NCBI GenBank assembly: GCA_024638345.1
Contig: JAHEKL010000124.1
Location: 1-7,746 of the forward strand
DNA: 7,746 bases
Source of the DNA: Gammaproteobacteria bacterium
GTDB lineage: Bacteria; Gemmatimonadota; Gemmatimonadetes; Longimicrobiales; Gaopeijiaceae
Direction: 5' to 3'
Shown here: one piece after another, positions 1 to 5,724 of the stretch
Layout: every line of letters begins with the position of its first letter
Numbering within the stretch: the stretch's first letter is position 1
Made by a program: the position numbers and the translations under genes
The notes under the pieces: generated by a model
Seen by the model: only the letters and a program-made list of their open reading frames with translations
What the model was told of the DNA's origin: nothing
Databases searched by the model: none

Positions 1-386
1 CCCTCCTCGAGCAGCGGCGGTGGACGGTCCTGACCCGTGGATCTCAGGAACTCCATGCCAGCCAGTTCGATCCGGCTCTCGTCGAATCGAATCACGTACA
101 CCCGATGATCCAGTACGACGAATTGAACCATGTCACCCGAGCGGATCTCCGTAGATCTGGGAAGCACCCGAGTCTCGTCGCGGCGGCCCGTCAGATCGAT
201 TCTGTGCACGTGGACGTCGTCGGGAATCGCCAACTGCGCGCGCAATTCCGGATCGGACGGCGGTGGAGCGTGCATGTCACACGAGGGAAGCAGCCCGATG
301 AGCACGGACAGGATCGACGGCGGAATCGCCGCGGTCGTGAGTCGGCACCTACGTCGTCCGCTCAGCCGGCCGTCGGTTGGCCGCAA
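1..386 (-). CDS. Probable lipoprotein with a possible cupredoxin-like domain (3' end outside the window)
   Basis: Open frame on the minus strand that runs off the left edge, with 128 codons visible. With a TTG start at 386-384 the N-terminus is arginine-rich (residues 11-15). It is followed by a hydrophobic run (about 19-34) ending in a lipobox, LPSC, with the cysteine at residue 36; this is a lipoprotein signal, so the mature protein should be membrane-anchored outside the cytoplasm. The part after the cysteine starts with a proline-rich linker and continues with alternating beta-type segments (HVHRIDL, GDMVQFVVLD, RVYVIRFD). This recalls a plastocyanin/cupredoxin-like fold, but I see no copper-ligand set in the visible part, so that is only a suggestion. 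The start is uncertain. TTG is the only usual start codon that keeps the whole signal peptide, and it overlaps the end of the zinc-ribbon gene by 25 nt. An ATG at 275-273 would remove the signal. It is the last visible gene of the TPR/zinc-ribbon unit. Confidence 0.68.
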   Translation of the reverse strand, partial: MRPTDGRLSGRRRCRLTTAAIPPSILSVLIGLLPSCDMHAPPPSDPELRAQLAIPDDVHVHRIDLTGRRDETRVLPRSTEIRSGDMVQFVVLDHRVYVIRFDESRIELAGMEFLRSTGQDRPPPLLEE

Positions 387-1069
387 GCGACGCAGAACTT
401 CCAGCCGCGATTGAGGATCTCCCCGCAGCTCCCGCAGGGCCGCTCCAGGGTGTTCGCGCCACAGTGGGGACAGAACCTCACCGACTCGCGGATCGGGAGG
501 GGCTGCGAGCAGTCCGGACAGGAGGAAGGATTCGAAGGGATGTCGGTACTCAGCTCGCCTTCGACGCTGGCGCGGGGGGCCGGACCGTCCGCGGGGGAGT
601 TCAGGATCTGTCCCAACTCATTCGGCGGAATCGGTGCTTCCCGGGGCTCGACGGTCAACCCGACCCCGATCGTCTCGGCCGCTCCTGCGAGTGGCCCGCC
701 GTTCCCAGGCCTCGAAGCCCTTGGGCCCTCGCGGAGCTGGCTCGGGTTGAGCCGAACCTCGACCGCGGCAAACTCCCGATAGATACCGGTATGTGGATTC
801 CCGGTTCGAAGCTCCTCGCGAATCCTCCGACGCGCGGGCTCAGAGTCGAGAATCAGGAACTCGCCGTCGCCGGCGAGGAGCCTCAGCAACGTGTCCTCGT
901 AGTCGCCGTTCATGGCGACGCCCAGGCGATCGCGATGAGTGCGGTAAGGAATCAGAAACTGGTAGATGTCGGCGACCGTGAACCGACTGTCGAGATAGGT
1001 GGGCGCCCTTTCTCGGATCGCCTCGACCAGGACCTCGTGGAATCGCTCTATGAGCGCCGACTGCTCCAT
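362..1069 (-). CDS. Double zinc-ribbon protein of unknown function
   Basis: A 235-aa protein with two parts. The N-terminal ~110 residues look alpha-helical and globular, with no family I recognise. A low-complexity linker rich in proline, alanine and glycine follows (about 111-180). The C-terminus carries four CxxC pairs: CPDC 184-187, CPHC 200-203, CGSC 212-215 and CVAC 226-229. This is enough for two zinc ribbons, each holding one zinc with four cysteines. Such tails usually mediate protein or nucleic-acid contacts; the actual partner here is unknown. I chose the ATG at 1069-1067 because the following sequence (MEQSALIERF) looks like a natural helical start. A GTG at 1120-1118 in the same frame overlaps the upstream TPR stop as GTGA and would add 17 residues, so translation could also start there by coupling. 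The gene lies between the TPR gene and the lipoprotein gene on the same strand, almost without gaps, so the three are probably co-transcribed. Confidence 0.88.
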   Translation of the reverse strand: MEQSALIERFHEVLVEAIRERAPTYLDSRFTVADIYQFLIPYRTHRDRLGVAMNGDYEDTLLRLLAGDGEFLILDSEPARRRIREELRTGNPHTGIYREFAAVEVRLNPSQLREGPRASRPGNGGPLAGAAETIGVGLTVEPREAPIPPNELGQILNSPADGPAPRASVEGELSTDIPSNPSSCPDCSQPLPIRESVRFCPHCGANTLERPCGSCGEILNRGWKFCVACGQPTAG

Positions 1070-1116
1070 TGAACTAGCCTGTCCGCCCGCCGGAAAGGCG
1101 AGCACGTCGCAGGATC

Positions 1117-2247
1117 TCACTCACCGGTGTCGTCACAAGGCTCCATGAGCCGGAGAAGACCGAACCTCGCGGCGCTCCGCAAGAATGCCTCGGGATCGGT
1201 CGAGGGTACTTCGACACCGTACTGCTCATGCCACCGTTCCGCCATCCGTCGCATGAACGGCGCGAGAGCCTCGTGCGTGAATCCCACGTGATCTCTGAAC
1301 TGTCTAACCGCGTCGTGCCAGCTACCTCTGATCACCTGTCCACCAGACAGTCGGACCTGAACGTGCGGTACTTTCGGGGCCTCCGGTCCGTCCGAGACCC
1401 CGAACAACTCGAGCTGACTCTCGTCACGCACCGCCCACTGGCCCGAGCCCGAGGCTCGAACCTCGATCTCCGCGAGGAGTTGGTCCACCGGATTGGCGTC
1501 GAGCGCCTCGAGCTGATCCAGACGCTCGCGCCATGGTGAAAGCCGAGGATCGCCATCGGACAGCCCGGAGAGTGACGCCTTGAGCTCGAGGACCCTCCAG
1601 ACCGCGAGGGCATCCCAGTGCTCGCCCGGAGGCACCCGTTCGAGCTCTCGGAGTGAGCCCTCCCAGTCACCGCGATCATAGAGCAGTTGCCCTATGTAGG
1701 TTCGGGCCTCGTGCAGATCGGGGTCGATGCGAAGGGCCCGCCTCAAGTATCGCCGAGATTCCACCTCGTCCCCGAGTCGATGGAGGCAGTAGCCGATGGC
1801 GGCCACTGCGTCCGCCGACTCGGGTCGGGCCATGGCCAACCGAACGAAGATCTCCTTCGCCTGGGCGAAGAGACCCTCCCGATAGAGGGCTCTTCCCATG
1901 GTCAGCATGAGCTCGACGTCATCGGTGTACCCCAGCGCTTCCACCCGCTGGAACAACGAGATACCGTCCGAGAGACGGCCAAGCCTGAGGAGCACCTCCC
2001 CCATACCGACCATCGCGTCTTCGTGAGCGGGGTCCAGCACGAGAGCCCGCTCGAACGCTAGGCGAGCCCAGGCGAACTCTTCACGGGCCAGGCGAGCGTG
2101 GCCCAGGCCAGCGTAGAGCTCGACCGCGTTGGGATAAAGAGCGAGGCCCTCCTTCAAAGTCTCGAGGGCCCCGTCGTAGTCACCTTCGTTGTAAAGAGTG
2201 TGCGCTCGCTCGTCGTACTCTTCCGAGCTCCAGAACCGGTCGGCCAT
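1117..2247 (-). CDS. TPR-repeat protein with an uncharacterised C-terminal region
   Basis: A 376-aa protein with about six tetratricopeptide repeats in the first ~205 residues (roughly 10-39, 42-73, 77-106, 110-142, 146-176, 180-205). Recurrent TPR residues are visible, for example the NEGDYDGAL and ALRIDPDLHEA patterns. TPR arrays form helical scaffolds for protein-protein binding. No signal peptide or membrane segment is seen, so it is probably cytoplasmic. Residues ~210-285 are less regular. Residues ~293-370 form a separate segment beginning with a short beta-like stretch (VQVRLSGGQVIRGSW) followed by helices, which I cannot assign. The start is the ATG at 2247-2245, preceded by an AGGGAG ribosome site (2263-2258) at 10 nt. 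The frame is open 80 codons further upstream, but that stretch is proline/glycine-rich, lacks TPR character and is better read as leader DNA. Its TGA overlaps a possible GTG start of the zinc-ribbon gene. Confidence 0.92.
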   Translation of the reverse strand: MADRFWSSEEYDERAHTLYNEGDYDGALETLKEGLALYPNAVELYAGLGHARLAREEFAWARLAFERALVLDPAHEDAMVGMGEVLLRLGRLSDGISLFQRVEALGYTDDVELMLTMGRALYREGLFAQAKEIFVRLAMARPESADAVAAIGYCLHRLGDEVESRRYLRRALRIDPDLHEARTYIGQLLYDRGDWEGSLRELERVPPGEHWDALAVWRVLELKASLSGLSDGDPRLSPWRERLDQLEALDANPVDQLLAEIEVRASGSGQWAVRDESQLELFGVSDGPEAPKVPHVQVRLSGGQVIRGSWHDAVRQFRDHVGFTHEALAPFMRRMAERWHEQYGVEVPSTDPEAFLRSAARFGLLRLMEPCDDTGE

Positions 2248-2293
2248 TCCGCTGGCTCTCCCTGGGGGAAGTGGAAGGGTAGAAGCCTTGCTC

Positions 2294-2319
2294 GTCCGAC
2301 GCATCTGGGGACGTCGGAC
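2294..2319. repeat. Perfect inverted repeat in the leader of the TPR gene
   Basis: GTCCGACG (2294-2301) and its exact reverse complement CGTCGGAC (2312-2319) are separated by 10 nt. The element lies about 50-70 nt upstream of the TPR start codon. It could be a dyad operator for a regulator or an RNA hairpin in the 5' leader. No T-tract follows on either strand, so a simple intrinsic terminator is unlikely. Confidence 0.5.
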
Positions 2320-2440
2320 CAACTCCGCCGGAATGTAAATTGGGAGCGGCGCGCTGACCACCCTAGGGAAGCCGGATGGATACGGTGGCCCGCAGCCGCC
2401 CGTTCGAGTCGCGGGAAGAGGGCAGGAAAAAGGGGGCTGA

Positions 2441-2467
2441 AGGCGATTCGCCTGCTCAGAATCGCCT
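2441..2467 (-). terminator. Hairpin followed by a short T-tract, weak terminator candidate for the 96-aa gene
   Basis: AGGCGATT (2441-2448) pairs exactly with AATCGCCT (2460-2467) around an 11-nt loop. Read on the minus strand the stem is followed, after about nine bases, by a run of five T. It lies about 60-85 nt downstream of the stop of the 96-aa gene and ahead of the TPR leader. The distance between stem and T-run is longer than in a textbook intrinsic terminator, so this is tentative. An alternative tight hairpin of the same bases (AGGCG-AAT-CGCCT on the minus strand) lies closer to the T-run. Confidence 0.35.
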
Positions 2468-2496
2468 GCGCCCCCGCCCTTCCTCATGCATCAGCC

Positions 2497-2519
2497 ACGC
2501 TTCGTGAACCGCGAAGCGT
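2497..2519. repeat. Perfect hairpin just after the stop of the 96-aa gene
   Basis: ACGCTTCG (2497-2504) and CGAAGCGT (2512-2519) form a perfect 8-bp stem with a 7-nt loop. It begins 6 nt beyond the minus-strand stop codon at 2528-2526, where a terminator or transcript-stabilising hairpin would be expected. There is no T-tract right after the stem on either strand, so the role as terminator is not proven. Confidence 0.45.
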
Positions 2520-2525
2520 CGACCG

Positions 2526-2816
2526 TCAACCCGACGTGTTCTCCGCGCCCGCCGACACGGTCTCGCCCTCGTCACCTTCCTGTTCGGCAGCTTCCTTTCC
2601 GTGCGGAATCGCGGGCCTGCAAAACCTCAATCCCAGTGTACGCAACTCATGGAGGTCCGCCTCGCCGAGATCTGGAAAGCGCTCCCCCAGGTATTCCATT
2701 GTCTCGTCCAGCCACTGCTCTTGATCCTCGTGCGCCGCTTGGAGTACTCCACAGCGGTTGATGTGGCTGAACAGCTCGTCGCGGGCACGGTCCTTCAGTT
2801 GGTTCCTATCGGTCAT
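2526..2816 (-). CDS. Small acidic protein of unknown function
   Basis: A 96-aa protein that I do not recognise. It looks helical through residues ~5-65 with several charged heptad-like stretches (QLKDRARDELFSHINR, EQWLDETMEYLGERFPDL). Two cysteines (22 and 66) and several histidines are scattered and do not form an obvious metal site. The tail from residue ~74 is strongly acidic and probably disordered. No signal peptide or membrane segment is seen, so a cytoplasmic location is likely. The ATG at 2816-2814 is supported by GGAGG at 2825-2821, 4 nt away. It is transcribed divergently from hyuB and points toward the TPR gene, from which it is separated by hairpins, so it may be its own transcription unit. 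The good ribosome site, protein-like composition and exclusive fit between neighbours make it a likely real gene. Confidence 0.75.
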   Translation of the reverse strand: MTDRNQLKDRARDELFSHINRCGVLQAAHEDQEQWLDETMEYLGERFPDLGEADLHELRTLGLRFCRPAIPHGKEAAEQEGDEGETVSAGAENTSG

Positions 2817-2924
2817 AAGGCCTCCATCCTATGGTAATAGCCGAAGCGCTCGCATCGGGCGTTCCCCGATTGAGCCAGGAGATAGGTTTGAACACAGCAA
2901 ACGAAAGTAACCCGTGCGGGCCCC
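2817..2924. promoter_or_regulatory. Divergent intergenic region between the 96-aa gene and hyuB
   Basis: This 108-nt gap separates two genes read in opposite directions, so it should hold both promoters. It is visibly richer in A/T than the flanking genes (for example around 2830-2840 and 2885-2910). I cannot identify a convincing -35/-10 pair for either direction. A short dyad, ATCGGG (2854-2859) and CCCGAT (2865-2870), sits near the middle and could be an operator. The assignment as a promoter region rests on gene orientation only. Confidence 0.5.
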
Positions 2925-4526
2925 GTGAGGCAAACCCGACATCCGCCTGACACCTCGGTGGAAATCGAGGTGTTTCGCCACCTCTTCACGGCGCTCGCCG
3001 AGGAGATGGGAGCCTCTCTCCGCCGAACTGCGTTTTCGCCGAACATCAAGGAGCGCCGGGACTACTCTTGTGCGCTCTTCTGCCCCGCCGGGCATCCGGT
3101 AGCGCAGGGGGACCACATGCCAGTCCATCTCGGTGCGATGCCGATGAGCGTTTCGGCCGCACTCGAGGCCCTCGGTCCCCTGCGAGACGGCGATGTCGCC
3201 GTCTTGAACGATCCGTTCGAGGGGGGTTCACATCTACCCGACATCACGTTGGTCGCACCCATCGTGGCGCGCCCTGAAGAAGAGCTGATCGGATACGTTG
3301 CGGCCCGGGCGCACCACTCGGATATAGGTGGCATGAGTCCAGGCTCGATGCCTCTCTCCCGTGAGATCTACCAGGAAGGGTTGAGGATCCCTCCTGTGCT
3401 CCTGTGCAGTGGGGGCTCCCGGGTCACCGAGGTTTGGAGGCTGATCCTGGCGAATGTTCGAACACCGACTGAACGGGCCGGTGACCTGGACGCACAGCTC
3501 GGAGCGCTCCATACAGGTATTCGTCGCCTCCGGGAGATCGCGAAGCGCGTCGGGATCCCGCGATTGCGACTCGCCCAGCAACGATTGCTCGACTACAGCG
3601 ACACGCTCCTGCGTGAGGGCATTCGTCGAATCCCTGACGGATCCTGGTCTGCGGAGGATGCCCTCGAGGGAGACGGGTTCACGGAGGGTCCCATCCACAT
3701 CCAGGCCGCTCTGACGGTCCGGGACGACGAGGTGCGGATCGACTTCGACGGCTCTTCGGCTCAGGTGGAGGGCGGGCTGAACGCGGTGGCCGCTGTTACG
3801 GTGTCCGCGTGCCGCTACGTCGTTCGATGCGTGGTCGAGGACCTTCTGGAGACATCGCTACCGGCTGGCGGGGGCGCGATGGGGGCCCTTACCGTCGATC
3901 TGCCCCGAAAAGCCGTAGTCAACGCCGAGCCTCCGGCGGCCGTGGCGGCTGGGAACGTGGAGACCAGCCAGCGAATCACCGACGTTCTCCTTCGAGCATT
4001 CGCGAAAGCGTTGCCCGATCGCATTCCAGCGCTGTCCCAAGGCACGATGAACAACACCGCCATCGGTGGGATGGATGCGCGATCGGGCGCGCCCTTCACG
4101 TACTACGAGACCGTGGGCGGAGGGATGGGAGCGGGGCCGCGAGGCCCAGGTCTCTCGGGAGTGCACACCCACATGTCGAACACCCTCAACACACCGATCG
4201 AGGCGCTCGAACACGCCTATCCGCTCCGGGTCTTGCACTATTCGATACGACGCGGGTCGGGTGGGAGTGGGGCCCAGGCGGGAGGCGATGGACTCCGAAG
4301 GGACATCCAACTTCTGGGAGCCGCCCAGGTCACTCTGTGGACGGAACGCCGTGAGTCGGGTCCCTCAGGCCTTGCAGGCGGAAGCGATGGGGCGCCGGGA
4401 GAGAACGTCCTGATAGAAGGATCCACAGCCCGTCGCTTGCCGGGAAAGACAACCTTCCAAGCGGGTCCGGGAGTGGTGCTCAGCCTCCGGACCCCCGGCG
4501 GCGGCGGCTGGGGCGAACCGAGCTGA
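2925..4526 (+). CDS. hyuB: Hydantoinase B/oxoprolinase family protein
   Basis: A 533-aa protein, full length for the HyuB family, which supplies one subunit (or the C-terminal half) of ATP-dependent hydantoinases, 5-oxoprolinases and related carboxylases. The family pattern runs end to end: the N-terminal block with ALRRTAFSPNIKERRDYS-like sequence (~30-48), the GDHMPVHLGAMP segment (62-73), LNDPFEGGSHLPDIT (94-108), the histidine-rich AHHSDIGGMSPGSMP block (129-143), GTMNN (373-377), the glycine-rich ETVGGGMGAGPRG (395-407), HTHMSNTLNTPIEALE (414-429), and the typical C-terminal TPGGGGWG (523-530). The start is the first in-frame start codon, a GTG at 2925, with no clear ribosome site; a later GTG at 2958 is possible. 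The ATP-binding HyuA partner is absent from the window, so the exact substrate cannot be inferred. The DUF6941-like gene follows after 38 nt and may be co-transcribed. Confidence 0.95.
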   Translation: MRQTRHPPDTSVEIEVFRHLFTALAEEMGASLRRTAFSPNIKERRDYSCALFCPAGHPVAQGDHMPVHLGAMPMSVSAALEALGPLRDGDVAVLNDPFEGGSHLPDITLVAPIVARPEEELIGYVAARAHHSDIGGMSPGSMPLSREIYQEGLRIPPVLLCSGGSRVTEVWRLILANVRTPTERAGDLDAQLGALHTGIRRLREIAKRVGIPRLRLAQQRLLDYSDTLLREGIRRIPDGSWSAEDALEGDGFTEGPIHIQAALTVRDDEVRIDFDGSSAQVEGGLNAVAAVTVSACRYVVRCVVEDLLETSLPAGGGAMGALTVDLPRKAVVNAEPPAAVAAGNVETSQRITDVLLRAFAKALPDRIPALSQGTMNNTAIGGMDARSGAPFTYYETVGGGMGAGPRGPGLSGVHTHMSNTLNTPIEALEHAYPLRVLHYSIRRGSGGSGAQAGGDGLRRDIQLLGAAQVTLWTERRESGPSGLAGGSDGAPGENVLIEGSTARRLPGKTTFQAGPGVVLSLRTPGGGGWGEPS

Positions 4527-4564
4527 GCGTACTCACGAACGACCCCCAACGGAGTGACACGGCA

Positions 4565-4990
4565 ATGCATGTTCAGCTGGCGATCGTTTGTGAGGCCGCG
4601 GAGATGAGACCGGACGGCAAGATGGACGTCCGTGGGGTCTTCAACGATCTAGTCGCGCCCGGATTCCCGGCAAAGCAGGAAGAGATGGTCCTAGTCACGA
4701 CCATCGAGTGGGGTCGAGGAGACGAGGGAAGAAATCGATTCAGAGTGGATCTTGTCGGGCCCGACGGCGGAACGGCTTTGACGGTCGACGGTCATACGGA
4801 GGTGGGGCGTCGACAACCCGACCGACCGCCCCCTCGCACGCGGCTCATCCTACCCCTTCGAGAGGTGATCTTCCCTCGGCCCGGACAATACACGTTCCAG
4901 ATCAAGGTGAAGGGGAAGCGGCTTCGGGGACCGTCCCTGTTCCTGATGGAACAGGGATCGGAGTCATCTCCCGCTCACGAGCCTTCCTGA
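4565..4990 (+). CDS. Small beta-rich protein resembling the DUF6941 family
   Basis: A 141-aa protein with the layout I associate with DUF6941 proteins: an opening strand (MHVQLAIVCEAAE), a short turn with DGKMDVRGVFN (17-27), an APGFP motif (31-35), then strands for VLVTTIEW (42-49) and RFRVDLVGPDG (58-68). A basic, proline-rich loop (~80-92) follows, and the closing PRPGQYTFQIKVKGKRL segment (104-120) looks like the last strands of a beta-sandwich. The family has no known enzymatic role that I can state. No signal peptide is present, so it is probably cytoplasmic. The ATG is preceded by GGAG (4551-4554) at 10 nt. It follows hyuB closely on the same strand, but a functional link is only inferred. 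Its last 16 nt overlap the end of the opposite-strand glycosyltransferase gene. The family name is from memory of the sequence pattern and not from a search. Confidence 0.85.
   Translation: MHVQLAIVCEAAEMRPDGKMDVRGVFNDLVAPGFPAKQEEMVLVTTIEWGRGDEGRNRFRVDLVGPDGGTALTVDGHTEVGRRQPDRPPPRTRLILPLREVIFPRPGQYTFQIKVKGKRLRGPSLFLMEQGSESSPAHEPS
4934..4957. terminator. Strong hairpin at the convergent gene junction
   Basis: TCCCTGTTCC (4934-4943) and GGAACAGGGA (4948-4957) are perfect reverse complements around a TGAT loop, giving a 10-bp stem. It lies inside the last codons of the DUF6941-like gene. For the minus-strand glycosyltransferase transcript it begins 17 nt after the stop codon, where a terminator or 3'-end stabilising hairpin would sit. 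No T-tract follows on either strand, so factor-independent termination is uncertain. Confidence 0.5.
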
Positions 4991-4995
4991 GCGGG
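4970..4995. repeat. Inverted repeat carrying both opposing stop codons
   Basis: CCCGCTCA (4970-4977) and TGAGCGGG (4988-4995) form a perfect 8-bp dyad with a 10-nt loop. The left arm contains the minus-strand stop (TCA, 4975-4977) of the glycosyltransferase. The right arm contains the plus-strand stop (TGA, 4988-4990) of the DUF6941-like gene. It sits next to the 10-bp hairpin at 4934-4957, so transcripts of both strands would end in a structured zone. Confidence 0.5.
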
Positions 4996-5724
4996 TAGCC
5001 AGGTCGTCTTTCGCAACCTCACCAGACCCCTCAGGCTCGAAACCGCCCGGAATCGCGACTCCCGCGGCCGCCTGACCGGACCAGAGGAGAATGGAGATTC
5101 CTCGATCCGTCTGGCGTACGGAGCTGCCTTCGCGAGGAGTTCCAGGTTCGCTCCCCAGTCGCTCGAAGCCACCAGCTTCTGATCCTCCGGAAGCGCCCGC
5201 ATCGCCTTCTTGAGCACGATCACGCGGTACGCTCGATACCCGGAAAGGGGATCGCTCACCGGCGCTTGGCTGAACGCCTTTCCCAGAACCATGGGAGCGA
5301 GGCGACGAGAGAACCGGACCGAGGTCGCCGTCCCCTGGCGGCCTGCGATGGCACGCCCGGCAACGAGATCGGCTCCTCCTTCCAGGGTCTTCACCATGCC
5401 GACCAGATCGGTCGGGTCCTCGGAGAAGTCACCCTGGAGGGTGACGGCTACATCGCGCTTCGGATAGCCGCTTCGCTCGACCACCTCGCGCAGCAGCCGC
5501 TCCATCGCCGACCCATATCCCAAACGCTCATGAGATCGGATCACGTGAAGCGGAATGACGCCGGTGTATCTATGCAGGACTTCTGCGGTTCCATCCGTCG
5601 AGCCGTCGTCCAGCACCAAAACCTCGTAGGGGCGGGCGAACTCGGCCATGACCGTACGGATCTTCCACAGGAGGACGCCGATCGTGCGCTCCTCGTTGTG
5701 AGCCGGGATGGTGATGTAGATCAC
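4975..5724 (-). CDS. Family 2 glycosyltransferase
   Basis: A 249-aa GT-A fold glycosyltransferase of the DPM1-like/GT2 type. It should transfer a sugar from a nucleotide-sugar donor to a lipid or polyisoprenyl-type acceptor at the inner face of the cytoplasmic membrane. Visible motifs are the opening ITIPAHNEERTIG (4-16), VLVLDDGSTDGT (35-46) for nucleotide binding, a variant of the metal/DxD region, LQGDFSEDP (96-104), and a SDPLSGYRAYR segment (157-167). No transmembrane helix is evident, so membrane contact would be peripheral. The start is a GTG at 5724-5722, right where the conserved strand begins and 6 nt after GGAGGA; the 34 upstream in-frame codons belong to the coding end of the acyltransferase. 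The GTG overlaps the acyltransferase TGA as GTGA. Its place after an MsbA-like exporter and an LpxL-type acyltransferase suggests a role in lipid A or glycolipid assembly; the sugar is unknown. Confidence 0.93.
   Translation of the reverse strand: MIYITIPAHNEERTIGVLLWKIRTVMAEFARPYEVLVLDDGSTDGTAEVLHRYTGVIPLHVIRSHERLGYGSAMERLLREVVERSGYPKRDVAVTLQGDFSEDPTDLVGMVKTLEGGADLVAGRAIAGRQGTATSVRFSRRLAPMVLGKAFSQAPVSDPLSGYRAYRVIVLKKAMRALPEDQKLVASSDWGANLELLAKAAPYARRIEESPFSSGPVRRPRESRFRAVSSLRGLVRLRKTTWLPAQEGS

Noticed and set aside
105..782. 225-codon plus-strand open frame at the left side
   Set aside because: Antisense to the lipoprotein and zinc-ribbon genes, low-complexity translation and no recognisable motif.
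377..1072. 231-codon plus-strand open frame opposite the zinc-ribbon gene
   Set aside because: It is antisense to a gene with four clear CxxC pairs. Its own translation is arginine/proline-rich with no domain; such shadows are common in GC-rich DNA.
2320..2375. Possible minus-strand promoter upstream of the TPR gene (TGGTCA about 18 nt before TACATT)
   Set aside because: Both boxes match the sigma-70 consensus at only four of six positions and the region is GC-rich; too weak to list as a feature.
2248..2487. 80-codon upstream extension of the TPR gene
   Set aside because: The extra sequence is proline/glycine-rich, without TPR character, and bypasses a good AGGGAG-ATG start at 2247. The stretch also contains a perfect dyad typical of non-coding leader DNA.
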